Positions 25,827 through 34,205 of a stretch of 48,976 nucleotides of DNA are shown here, in pieces. This DNA is from an uncultured Chlorobiota bacterium. GTDB lineage: Bacteria > Bacteroidota > Bacteroidia > Bacteroidales > JAADGE01. Position numbers and translations under genes: made by a program. Each line of letters begins with the position of its first letter. Within the stretch, counting starts at the first letter, position 1. The notes beneath the pieces were generated by a model that was given only the letters and a program-made list of their open reading frames with translations, was not told where the DNA came from and searched no databases. The DNA is taken from contig CAMZKI010000048.1 in the NCBI GenBank assembly GCA_947311125.1, positions 1-48,976 of the forward strand. The letters run 5' to 3'.

Positions 25827-26696
25827 ATGACAGAAAAACAATTAAATAATATTGTGCCGGAAAATTGGTCTATGATAATCAAGCCAAAACGGCATTGGTT
25901 TGACATAAACCTTAAAGAATTATGGGCATACCGAGACCTTATAGCTCTGTTTGTAAGAAGAGATTTTGTAGCAAAATATAAACAGACAATATTAGGTCCT
26001 TTGTGGTTTATAATTCAACCGCTTTTAACAACACTTATGTTTACCGTTGTTTTCGGAAACATTGCAAAACTTTCTACTGACGGGCTGCCTAAAATACTTT
26101 TTTACTTTTCCGGAATTGTAGGATGGAACTATTTTGCAGAAAGCCTTAAAGCAACATCAAATACATTCGTTACAAATGCAAGTATATTCGGGAAAGTATA
26201 TTTTCCGAGATTAACAATGCCGATTTCAATAGTAATTTCAAATTTAGTCCTGTTTTTTATACAGTTCGTGTTTTTGTTGGTTTTTATCGGATATTATTAT
26301 TTCCTGGGCGTAAATATTTCAATAAGCTTCTACATTTTGCTTCTTCCCTTTTTAATTCTTATGACAGCAGGATTAGGGCTCGGCTTCGGTATAATTATAT
26401 CCTCCCTCACAACAAAATACAGAGACCTTACCTACCTGGTAACTTTCGGCGTTCAGCTATGGATGTATGCAACTCCTATCATATATCCTTTGTCAAGTAT
26501 AAGCGGAATATATAAAAAATTTATTCTGCTGAACCCTATGACGCCGATAATAGAAACATTCAGGTTTATTATGTTAGGTTCCGGAGAGCTTAATTTAGGG
26601 CAATTATTGTACAGTTTTATTTTTATGATTGCTACTTTAATTCTGGGGATTTTGCTGTTTAATAAGATAGAGCAGTCATTTATGGATACAGTTTAA
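25827..26696 (+). CDS. wzm: ABC-2 type polysaccharide export permease
   Basis: Membrane subunit of a Wzm/Wzt exporter. It has 289 residues with six predicted helices; the N-terminal YRDLIALFVRRDFVAKYKQTILGPLWFIIQPL is a family hallmark, as is FGVQLWMYATPIIYPLS in the C-terminal half. It moves finished, lipid-linked polysaccharide across the inner membrane. It is followed 12 bases later by the ATPase gene and preceded closely by cysC. It implies an O-antigen or capsule chain finished in the cytoplasm, independent of Wzy. Confidence 0.93.
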   Translation: MTEKQLNNIVPENWSMIIKPKRHWFDINLKELWAYRDLIALFVRRDFVAKYKQTILGPLWFIIQPLLTTLMFTVVFGNIAKLSTDGLPKILFYFSGIVGWNYFAESLKATSNTFVTNASIFGKVYFPRLTMPISIVISNLVLFFIQFVFLLVFIGYYYFLGVNISISFYILLLPFLILMTAGLGLGFGIIISSLTTKYRDLTYLVTFGVQLWMYATPIIYPLSSISGIYKKFILLNPMTPIIETFRFIMLGSGELNLGQLLYSFIFMIATLILGILLFNKIEQSFMDTV

Positions 26697-26708
26697 TCGT
26701 TTTTTCAG

Positions 26709-27992
26709 ATGTCGAATATTGCAATAAAATTAGAAAATATTTCAAAACAATACCGCCTCGGAGTTGTCGGAACAGGAACACTAAGCCATGACCTGAACCG
26801 TTGGTGGGCGAAAGTCAGAGGAAAAGAAGACCCGACGTTGAAAATCGGACAGGAAAATACCCTGGCTAAAGAAGGAGGAGATTACGTTTGGGCATTAAAA
26901 AATATAAACCTTGAAATAAAACAAGGCGAAGTACTCGGAATAATGGGAAAAAACGGTGCCGGAAAATCTACGCTTTTGAAACTTTTATCTCGGGTAACCG
27001 GACCTACAACCGGACAAATTAAGATTAAAGGGCGTATTGCCAGCCTGTTGGAAGTAGGAACAGGCTTTCACCCTGAATTAACAGGCAGAGAAAATATTTT
27101 TCTGAACGGGGCAATCCTCGGAATGCGAAAAGGGGAAATCCGAAAAAAACTTGATGAAATTGTTGATTTTGCCGGTGTCGCAAAATACTTAGACACACCT
27201 GTTAAACGCTACTCTTCAGGAATGTACGTTCGTCTTGCATTTGCCGTAGCCGCACATCTCGAACCGGACATTCTCGTTGTTGACGAAGTCCTTGCCGTAG
27301 GCGATGCCGAATTTCAGAAAAAAGCAATCGGAAAAATGCAGGACGTAAGCAAAGGTGGTGGCAGGACTGTGCTTTTTGTTAGCCATAATATGGCGAGTAT
27401 TCAACAATTGTGTTCAAGAGCTGTTGTTTTGCAAAGCGGTTCTGTTTTTTTTAACGGAAATGTTAAAAGTGCCGTAGAAAAATACTTGTTACAAAATATA
27501 AACTATTTTAACTCAAAAGGAAGATATGATTTTACAAATCAAAAAATAGGTGATGATAAATTTCTGCTGCAGGAAATAACAGTTTCTGATTCAAAAAATA
27601 AGATAAGAACACTTTTTCTGCAAGAAGAAGAAATTGTTATAAAAATAAAATTTAAACTGTTTTCCTTTATTGCCGGAATGAGAATAAACTTATGGATAAA
27701 AACAGTTTCCGGAATAATTGCTTTCGGAACCAGTTCTCACGAATTAACAAAGGACAGGTTAGACAAAGGTATATATAAAATAAAGGCAATAATACCTCCG
27801 GGGCTTTTAAATACAGGAAGGTATATTTTAGGAATTAATATAGGTATCCCCGGAGTGAAGTTTTTGGTTAAAAACTTTGACTTTGGTTTTGTTGATATTG
27901 AATCAGGAGCTGTTCACGGGTCTGCTTACAGTGAAAAGTGGGAAGGAATTGTTGCCCCAAAAATAGATTGGCTATATGAAGAAGTTAGTTAA
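26709..27992 (+). CDS. wzt: ABC polysaccharide exporter ATPase with C-terminal glycan-binding domain
   Basis: 427 residues. The ATPase (about 1-255) has Walker A GKNGAGKST (80-88), the Wzt-typical LLEVGTGFHPELTGRENI segment, signature SSGMYVRL (about 169-176) and Walker B DILVVDE (187-193). The region about 265-427 is the beta-sandwich domain found in Wzt proteins that recognise the non-reducing end cap of the glycan. Such a domain suggests that chain length is set by a terminal modification, for which the sulfotransferases, acetyltransferases or methyltransferase here are candidates (inference). It overlaps the next gene by 17 bases. Confidence 0.93.
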   Translation: MSNIAIKLENISKQYRLGVVGTGTLSHDLNRWWAKVRGKEDPTLKIGQENTLAKEGGDYVWALKNINLEIKQGEVLGIMGKNGAGKSTLLKLLSRVTGPTTGQIKIKGRIASLLEVGTGFHPELTGRENIFLNGAILGMRKGEIRKKLDEIVDFAGVAKYLDTPVKRYSSGMYVRLAFAVAAHLEPDILVVDEVLAVGDAEFQKKAIGKMQDVSKGGGRTVLFVSHNMASIQQLCSRAVVLQSGSVFFNGNVKSAVEKYLLQNINYFNSKGRYDFTNQKIGDDKFLLQEITVSDSKNKIRTLFLQEEEIVIKIKFKLFSFIAGMRINLWIKTVSGIIAFGTSSHELTKDRLDKGIYKIKAIIPPGLLNTGRYILGINIGIPGVKFLVKNFDFGFVDIESGAVHGSAYSEKWEGIVAPKIDWLYEEVS

Positions 27993-28788
27993 GACAATTA
28001 TTAAAAAAAAACTGAACAGATATGTAGAAAGCAAAATAAAGTCTGTTATGTCTTCAGATTTTTTTATTCCTGTTACAGAAACAAAAGATGAAGATATTTT
28101 TATCGTTGCTTTTCCTAAATCAGGTATTACCTGGATGCAGTCTGTTGTTTCCGGGCTTTTATTTGAAATAAATACAGAATATTTAACAGATCATTTGGCA
28201 CAGGAAATTGTTCCGGATGTTCACGCCCGTAAATTTTATAAAAGATTTTCGGAGTTTAATTTCTTTAAGTCCCACAATCTTCCCCAAAAACAGTATCGCC
28301 GTGTAATTTATTTAGTCAGAGACGGCCGTGATGCTTTAACGTCATATTATTTTTTTAACAAAGAGTTAGGCAACAACTTTTCTCTGGAGGAAATGGTTAC
28401 GGAGGGAAAGGGGATTTTTCCGTCTAAGTGGCACTGCCATGTAAAAAAGTGGCTTGAAAATCCCTATAATGCGGATATTATATATGTGAGATATGAGGAT
28501 TTATTAAAAAATCCGCTAACAGAATTACAAAGGATTTGTAAATTTTCGGGACTGGAACGAAATAATGAAACTTTGAAAAAAATAATTGACGGAACATCAA
28601 TAAAGAAGATGAAACAACGGGCTAAACAATACGGAGGACTGGCTCACAGTGCATGGAAAGGAGAAAAGGGAGAAAAATTTTTCCGTAAAGGAACAATAGG
28701 AGACTATAAAAATTATTTCTCTCCGGATATTTTAAACTTTTTTAATAATGAAGCAAAAGAAGAGTTAGCAAAGTTTAATTATTTATAA
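27976..28788 (+). CDS. Sulfotransferase (Sulfotransfer_1 type)
   Basis: 270-residue cytosolic sulfotransferase. The PAPS 5'-loop is FPKSGITWMQS, and the 3'-phosphate motif YLVRDGRDALTSYY lies near residue 115. Residues YGGLAHSAWKG and FFRKGTIGDYKNYFS match the C-terminal RKGxxGDWKN-type motif of cytosolic and carbohydrate sulfotransferases. The start lies inside wzt (17-base overlap), so it is translated with the exporter. It probably sulfates the glycan before export. An A9 run sits at 28003-28011 near the start. Confidence 0.92.
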   Translation: MKKLVKTIIKKKLNRYVESKIKSVMSSDFFIPVTETKDEDIFIVAFPKSGITWMQSVVSGLLFEINTEYLTDHLAQEIVPDVHARKFYKRFSEFNFFKSHNLPQKQYRRVIYLVRDGRDALTSYYFFNKELGNNFSLEEMVTEGKGIFPSKWHCHVKKWLENPYNADIIYVRYEDLLKNPLTELQRICKFSGLERNNETLKKIIDGTSIKKMKQRAKQYGGLAHSAWKGEKGEKFFRKGTIGDYKNYFSPDILNFFNNEAKEELAKFNYL

Positions 28789-28823
28789 ATCCCGAGCAGC
28801 AGATTTAATTAAAACCTATATTT

Positions 28824-29486
28824 ATGGTGTTACTTATTAAAAAAATATTAAAACGAATATTAAGTTTCATTTACCCGGAGCTAAAGCCTGTTTTATATTA
28901 TAAATTAAATTTAAACTCTCTAAGGTCTTCTGCTTTTAACACTGTTTTAGGCAAACATGTAAAACTTTATCCCACATATAAAATAAATAACACCACAATC
29001 GGAGACTATACATATATTGCACAAAACTCACAAGTTAATAATACATCAATAGGAAAATTTTGTTCAATCGGTCCCGGTTTCAAATGCGGCTGGGGAGTTC
29101 ATCCGACAAACGGACTTTCAACCAGCCCCGTGTTTTATTCAACATTAAAGCAAAACGGAATAACTTTCAGCAAAACAAACAAAATTGAAGAAACAAAGCC
29201 GATATCAATAGGAAACGATGTTTTTATCGGCAGAGATGTTATAATTTTAGATGGTGTAACAATAGGAAACGGTGCCGTTATAGGGGCAGGAACCGTTGTT
29301 TCAAAAGACATCCCTGACTTTGCCGTTGCTGTCGGCTGTCCGGTTAAGATTGTAAAATATCGGTTCTCGGAAGAACAGAGAAAAAACCTTAACAAAATAA
29401 AATGGTGGGACTTTAATGAAGAGAAATTAAAAAATGTCGAAAAATACTTTTTTGATATTGATAGTTTTATAAAAGAATTTGAATAA
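28824..29486 (+). CDS. Left-handed beta-helix acyltransferase (CatB/VatD-like)
   Basis: 220 residues with hexapeptide repeats forming a left-handed beta-helix (about 55-180: IGDYTYIAQNSQVNNTSIGKF, IGNDVFIGRDVIILDGVTIG, IGAGTVVSKDIPDFAV). The WGVHPTNGLSTSPVFYS loop and the CPVKIVKYRFSEEQ tail are typical of CatB-like acetyltransferases, which in polysaccharide loci O- or N-acetylate sugars from acetyl-CoA. Its stop and the next start share one base (TAATG). A second paralogue lies 1 kb downstream with a very similar tail. Confidence 0.85.
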   Translation: MVLLIKKILKRILSFIYPELKPVLYYKLNLNSLRSSAFNTVLGKHVKLYPTYKINNTTIGDYTYIAQNSQVNNTSIGKFCSIGPGFKCGWGVHPTNGLSTSPVFYSTLKQNGITFSKTNKIEETKPISIGNDVFIGRDVIILDGVTIGNGAVIGAGTVVSKDIPDFAVAVGCPVKIVKYRFSEEQRKNLNKIKWWDFNEEKLKNVEKYFFDIDSFIKEFE

Positions 29487-30583
29487 TGAAAAAAGCAGCT
29501 CTCTTCTTTGACCGCAGTTATGTTGATGCTCACTTTTGCTTTACGGAGTTGGCAAAACATCTTGTCGAAAACAATTTCTCGGTAGACTTGTATCATCTTG
29601 CAAATCCGTATAATCCGCCGCCCGTTTTTTATGACGACAGAATAAGAGTTTTTAGTTTCCCTTTGTCTAAATTTCAAAAAACAGAGTTTCAGACTAAAAT
29701 AAGGTTTTATAAAGATTATAAATATTCCGTAGTTTTCGGAACGCCGGTAAAAGGCGTTTGGCTGGCATATCAGGCAGCAAAAACACAAAAAATACCTTTA
29801 ATTTACCTTGCCGATGAAATTATTAACCCTAAAACGAAACATTTTGCCGGTATTGATTACGAAAAAGACAAGAAAAAAGATATTATTGCCAATAAATATG
29901 CAGCAGCTACGATAGCTTTAAGCGAAAAAAGATTTCAATATCAAAAAAAAATAAATGTTTTGCCCGATGAGCATAAATACTTTGTTATACCCAATGCTCC
30001 GGCAGGCAGTGCCGTAAAACTAAAGAGTAATTACTTCAGAGATATTTTTAATATAAATGATAATAAGCCGATAATATTATTTATAGGATCTATAAATTGG
30101 AAGTTGGCAAAAAAAATTTTTGAAGACACAAAAAACTTCAAAAATAAAGAATATCATATTATTTTTCACGGCAGAAGCAAAAATCAAATGGGAAAAGAAA
30201 AGCACCCGTTTATAAAAATTTCAGAAACACCGCTGCCTTCATACCTGATAAATTATGCTTTCAGCTCTGCCGATATAGGGCTGGCTCTTTATGACAAAAC
30301 ATCCGTTGCAGAAGCAGAAAACGGAGAAACAGGCGGAAAAATAGGAACATACTTAAAAAACAAGCTCCCTCTTATTGCAGGAAATTTAGATGTTTTTCAT
30401 ACCTTTGAGGAAAAGAATGTCGGTGTTTTTTGGGACGGAAACGAGGATATAGATAAGATTATCAAAAAAGCAATATCAAAAAAAGATGTGATGACTGAAA
30501 ATATTCCTTTATTTTTTGAAAAAAATTATAATTATGACACGTTCTTTAATCCGTTTTTGACCTTTATCAATGAAATTATTTAG
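29486..30583 (+). CDS. Glycosyltransferase, GT4-like (GT-B fold)
   Basis: 365 residues. The N-terminal FFDRSYVDAHFCFTELAKHL and the later IILFIGSINWKLAKKIFED look like the two Rossmann halves of a GT-B enzyme. ALYDKTSVAEAENGETGGKIGTYLKNKLP near 275-305 corresponds to the nucleotide-sugar-binding C-terminal motif. I do not recognise the exact subfamily or the sugar. It is coupled to the acyltransferase before it (1-base overlap) and overlaps the next gene by 14 bases. Confidence 0.75.
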   Translation: MKKAALFFDRSYVDAHFCFTELAKHLVENNFSVDLYHLANPYNPPPVFYDDRIRVFSFPLSKFQKTEFQTKIRFYKDYKYSVVFGTPVKGVWLAYQAAKTQKIPLIYLADEIINPKTKHFAGIDYEKDKKKDIIANKYAAATIALSEKRFQYQKKINVLPDEHKYFVIPNAPAGSAVKLKSNYFRDIFNINDNKPIILFIGSINWKLAKKIFEDTKNFKNKEYHIIFHGRSKNQMGKEKHPFIKISETPLPSYLINYAFSSADIGLALYDKTSVAEAENGETGGKIGTYLKNKLPLIAGNLDVFHTFEEKNVGVFWDGNEDIDKIIKKAISKKDVMTENIPLFFEKNYNYDTFFNPFLTFINEII

Positions 30584-31280
30584 CCTTTATAAAGCAATAA
30601 AAAGAGCCTTAGTTCCTGAACTTAAAAAGTTTTATTCTAATGAATTAATTATAAAAAGGAACGATTATCAAAGAAAAGATATTTTTGTTTCACCTTTTTT
30701 TACAATTGAAAACACAAATTTATCCTGCGGGGTCAGGCTGTACGGCAGAGGAAAAGTTACAAAAAGCAAAATAGGAAGTTACACATATATACACACAGAC
30801 TCAACTATTGCTTATGCTGAAATCGGAAAATTTTGCAGTATAGCACAAAATACAATTATAGCACAAGGTGAACACCCTGCAGACTTTATTTCAACCCATC
30901 CTGTTTTCTACTCAAAAAATGCCCCGTGGAATGATAAATTTTCAAATGAAGACATTATTGAAGAGCACTCAAGCGTAATTATAGGAAATGATGTATGGAT
31001 AGGTGCGGGATGCTATATTAAAGACGGGGTAAAAATAGGAAACGGGGCAATCATAGCTTCCGGCTCTGTTGTTGTAAAAAACGTACCCGACTATGCAATT
31101 GTCGGGGGTGTCCCTGCAAAATTAATAAAATACAGGTTTTCAGAAGAAATAATAAAATTGCTGTCAGATTTAAAATGGTGGGATTATGACATCGATATAC
31201 TGAAAAAACATAAGGGTTTTTTTCAAAAAAAAATAACCGAAAAAGAATTAACATCTCTCATTGAATCTTTAAAAAAATAA
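30570..31280 (+). CDS. Left-handed beta-helix acyltransferase (CatB-like), second copy
   Basis: 236 residues with hexapeptide repeats (IGSYTYIHTDSTIAYAEIG, IGNDVWIGAGCYIKDGVKIG, IASGSVVVKNVPDYA) and the AQGEHPADFISTHPVFYS loop. The tail KLIKYRFSEEIIKLLSDLKWWD parallels that of the acyltransferase at 28824, so the two are paralogues of different specificity or acceptor position. It presumably acetylates a glycan residue. The start is inside the preceding glycosyltransferase gene (14-base overlap). Confidence 0.85.
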   Translation: MKLFSLYKAIKRALVPELKKFYSNELIIKRNDYQRKDIFVSPFFTIENTNLSCGVRLYGRGKVTKSKIGSYTYIHTDSTIAYAEIGKFCSIAQNTIIAQGEHPADFISTHPVFYSKNAPWNDKFSNEDIIEEHSSVIIGNDVWIGAGCYIKDGVKIGNGAIIASGSVVVKNVPDYAIVGGVPAKLIKYRFSEEIIKLLSDLKWWDYDIDILKKHKGFFQKKITEKELTSLIESLKK

Positions 31281-31281
31281 A

Positions 31282-31683
31282 ATGAGTAAAAAACCTTACA
31301 TAATAAATCTAAAATCAATAGGTTCAAGCAGTCTGGGATATATTACCGTTGCAGAACAAAAAAAAAATATTCCGTTTGAGATAAAAAGAGTTTATTGGAC
31401 ATATTTTACCCCCAATGATGTTGAAAGAGGAAATCATGCACACAAAAAATTAGAACAAGTAATAATTGCAGTAAGCGGAATAATAAAATTTACCTTGGAA
31501 GATTCTTCGGGAAACAAAACCAAATTTGTTCTTGACTCTCCGGATAAAGGATTATACATACCGAATATGTACTGGCGGAAAATTAAATTTTCACATAATG
31601 CCGTGTTGCTGTGTCTTGCTTCGGAGTTTTACGATGAAAACGATTATATCAGAAATTATGCAAATTTTCTCGGTAAATTATAA
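31282..31683 (+). CDS. dTDP-sugar 3,4-ketoisomerase, FdtA/QdtA (WxcM-like cupin)
   Basis: 133-residue single cupin. It carries the family pattern RGNHAHKKLEQVIIAVSG (metal/active-site His pair), GLYIPNMYWRKIKFS, and a closing LASEFYDENDYIRNYANF. FdtA and QdtA convert dTDP-4-keto-6-deoxyglucose to the 3-keto isomer, on the way to Fuc3NAc or Qui3NAc; which one is made cannot be told. With the acyltransferase at 32626 and the aminotransferase at 34202 it makes a complete 3-amino-sugar branch. RmlA/RmlB, which supply the substrate, are not in the window. An A10 run lies at 31358-31367. Confidence 0.9.
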   Translation: MSKKPYIINLKSIGSSSLGYITVAEQKKNIPFEIKRVYWTYFTPNDVERGNHAHKKLEQVIIAVSGIIKFTLEDSSGNKTKFVLDSPDKGLYIPNMYWRKIKFSHNAVLLCLASEFYDENDYIRNYANFLGKL

Positions 31684-31686
31684 ATT

Positions 31687-32610
31687 ATGAAAAGATCATA
31701 TATTTTTATTGGAGGGCTACCGCGTTCCGGCTCTACGTTATTACAAAAAATTTTAAACACACATTCTTTAATTGCCGGAGGACCGGAGTTTAGAAATTTA
31801 GACAAAATACTTTCTCTGAAAAATGTGATTTTGAATAATAATGAACTCAAAAATTTTCTTGGAGAAGAACAAATAAATAATTCAACAAAATTGTTTATAA
31901 ATTCACTTTTCCTGGATAATAAGAATTTTTCGGATTATACATACTTTAGCGAAAAAACACCTGAAAATGTTTTTATATTCGAGGAGTTATTATATTTATT
32001 TCCGGATGCAAAATTTATTTTAACTGTCAGAAACCCGTTTTCTGTTATCGCTTCACTAAAAAAAGTCAGAGAAAGAGGAAAGAAGAACGGGCAAATCGTT
32101 ACCGGTAACGTAATTGAAAACTCGCTTTATGTTAAGAGAATGTTTAATGAAATATTTTACCTGAAAAAAAAGTATTCAAAAAAAATCTGTACTGTAAATT
32201 ATGACGATATAATTAACAACAGTGAGCAAGAGATAAGAGCAATTTGTGATTACTTAGGAATACAATTCGAAACAAAAATGTTAAAGCCGAATAATATTAA
32301 TGTTGAAAACCGAAAAATATGGATGACAAGTAGTGACAACATAAACAAAATTGACGATTCAAGGTTAAATAAATGGATTAAAGACCTTTCAAACACAGAA
32401 AAGCATATTGTAAATTACATATTTAAAGATACCTGTAAACAGGAACATCTTCAAAAATATCAACTCGGTTCAGAACAAAAAAAATACAAAATAATTGCGA
32501 AAACTTTAATTACACTAAATAACTTAAAACTAAAACTGAAAAACTCCTTATATTTGTTTTTAATGTATAAAATAAAACTAATAAGTCCTCCGGTTTATCA
32601 AATTAAATAA
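31687..32610 (+). CDS. Sulfotransferase family protein
   Basis: 307 residues. The N-terminal FIGGLPRSGSTLLQKILNTHS is the PAPS 5'-loop, and ILTVRNPFSVIASLKKVRERG near residue 115 is the 3'-phosphate site. The layout resembles tyrosyl-protein/heparan-type sulfotransferase family 3 proteins. It is the third sulfotransferase in the window and sits within the 3-amino-sugar module, between the ketoisomerase and the acyltransferase. It may sulfate that sugar, though this is inference. Confidence 0.88.
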   Translation: MKRSYIFIGGLPRSGSTLLQKILNTHSLIAGGPEFRNLDKILSLKNVILNNNELKNFLGEEQINNSTKLFINSLFLDNKNFSDYTYFSEKTPENVFIFEELLYLFPDAKFILTVRNPFSVIASLKKVRERGKKNGQIVTGNVIENSLYVKRMFNEIFYLKKKYSKKICTVNYDDIINNSEQEIRAICDYLGIQFETKMLKPNNINVENRKIWMTSSDNINKIDDSRLNKWIKDLSNTEKHIVNYIFKDTCKQEHLQKYQLGSEQKKYKIIAKTLITLNNLKLKLKNSLYLFLMYKIKLISPPVYQIK

Positions 32611-32625
32611 AAAAGCTTTAAAAAG

Positions 32626-33177
32626 ATGATTCACAAAAAAGCAGATGTTCAATCTGTAAATATTGGGGAAAATACAAACATTTGGCAATTTGCCGTAATA
32701 TTAAAAGATGCTGTCATTGGAGCAAACTGTAATATTAATTGTCATACTTTTATTGAAAATAATGTAATTATCGGAAATAATGTTACGATAAAAGCAGGGG
32801 TCTACCTTTGGAGTGGAATAACTGTAGAAGACAATGTCTTTATTGGCCCTAATGCAACCTTTGTTAATGATACTTACCCAAGGTCTAAGCAGTATAAAAA
32901 ATTTAAGGGTGCTCTCATTAAAAAAGGAGCTTCAATTGGTGCAAATGCAACAATACTTGGAAATCTTACAATTGGAGAATACTCAATGATAGGAGCCGGA
33001 AGTGTTGTTGTTAAGAGCACTCCGAAATACTCTCTTTGGGTAGGAAACCCTGCAAAGCAAGTAGGTTATATAACTAAAGACGGAGTTACTCTTGACATGA
33101 ATTTTAGAAACAAAAAAACAGGAGATGTCTATTTTTTTGATAAAACCGGAGAACTCGTATTAATGCAGGATAATTAG
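32626..33177 (+). CDS. Hexapeptide N-acetyltransferase, FdtC/QdtC/WlbB-like
   Basis: 183-residue beta-helix enzyme. Repeats run from residue 3 (VNIGENTNIWQFAVILKDAV) to IGAGSVVVKSTPKYSLWVG, with a conserved ATFVNDTYPRSKQY catalytic-loop region and a VTLDMNF tail, matching acetyltransferases acting on nucleotide-linked amino sugars. Together with the ketoisomerase and the aminotransferase it would yield dTDP-Fuc3NAc or dTDP-Qui3NAc. A 62-base gap without a clear promoter follows. Confidence 0.85.
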   Translation: MIHKKADVQSVNIGENTNIWQFAVILKDAVIGANCNINCHTFIENNVIIGNNVTIKAGVYLWSGITVEDNVFIGPNATFVNDTYPRSKQYKKFKGALIKKGASIGANATILGNLTIGEYSMIGAGSVVVKSTPKYSLWVGNPAKQVGYITKDGVTLDMNFRNKKTGDVYFFDKTGELVLMQDN

Positions 33178-33239
33178 AATTCTTAAAGATTGCTAATTGT
33201 TCATAAAAATAACTAATGTTTATTTTAAAATCATTATAA

Positions 33240-34205
33240 ATGATATCAGTAGTTGTTATAACATATAATCATAAATATTTTATACAAGATTGTATTCAAA
33301 GCATACTTTCTCAGTCTTACCAAGATTTTGAAATAATTATTACAGACGACTGTTCAAATGACGGAACTGTTGAAATTTTAAAAAAAATCGAAAGCTCAGA
33401 CAACAGAATAAAAGTATTGTATTCCGAAAAAAATCAAGGAATATCCGGAAATATAAACAGAGGTTTCAAAATAGCAAAAGGAGAATATATTGCCATAATT
33501 GCAGGAGACGATTTAATGCTCCCCGAAAAACTTCAAAAACAAGTCAATCTCTTAGACAACAACCCTGATGTCGGTATCTGCCTGCACGATATGGAAGTTT
33601 TTGACTCAAACACGGGAAAAACAATGTATTTGTTTTCGGAAAAAAACAATATCCCTGCAAAAATTGAAGATAATTTATTCTTTACGAATTGGTTCTTTTA
33701 TAAAGAGCCTGCAAAAACAATTCCGTCATCTACATTAGCCCGAAAAGAATATTTTTTACATAATTTTTTCGATGAACGTTTAAAATACAGCAATGAAGTA
33801 TTGCACGGTTGGCTGAACTACGGAGCAAATCCGAAAATGAAAATGGGGTTTATTAACGAACCTCTCGGAAGATACAGAATACATGAAAATAATTTACACA
33901 CAAGCAAAGCACACAAAGATTTAGGATTAGAAGAATTGTATTTGATATTTGCAATAGCCTCTGTAAGGTGCCCGAATATTTATAAACAAATAAAAAACTT
34001 TACAGACTATACATTATTTGCATCTCTGGTATTTGAATGGCTACCTGAAAAAAAAAGAAAATATTATCTGAAAATGTTTTACAGGCAGGCAGGAATTGCT
34101 AAATACTTGTATCTCATTTTTTGTAAAACACTTAAAAAACTGAACCTGCTGTTTTTGTTTTTTAAACCTTTACGACTCATATATAAATTAAGAAACAAAA
34201 GATGA
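33240..34205 (+). CDS. Glycosyltransferase family 2
   Basis: 321 residues, GT-A fold. The opening ISVVVITYNHKYFIQDCIQSI is the standard GT2 start; IITDDCSNDGTVEI and the metal-binding Asp pair in IIAGDDLMLPEKL complete the nucleotide-sugar site. The C-terminal third is basic and amphipathic (LKKLNLLFLFFKPLRLIYK), probably a membrane-contact region. The donor sugar is unknown. It overlaps the aminotransferase start by 4 bases. Confidence 0.9.
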   Translation: MISVVVITYNHKYFIQDCIQSILSQSYQDFEIIITDDCSNDGTVEILKKIESSDNRIKVLYSEKNQGISGNINRGFKIAKGEYIAIIAGDDLMLPEKLQKQVNLLDNNPDVGICLHDMEVFDSNTGKTMYLFSEKNNIPAKIEDNLFFTNWFFYKEPAKTIPSSTLARKEYFLHNFFDERLKYSNEVLHGWLNYGANPKMKMGFINEPLGRYRIHENNLHTSKAHKDLGLEELYLIFAIASVRCPNIYKQIKNFTDYTLFASLVFEWLPEKKRKYYLKMFYRQAGIAKYLYLIFCKTLKKLNLLFLFFKPLRLIYKLRNKR

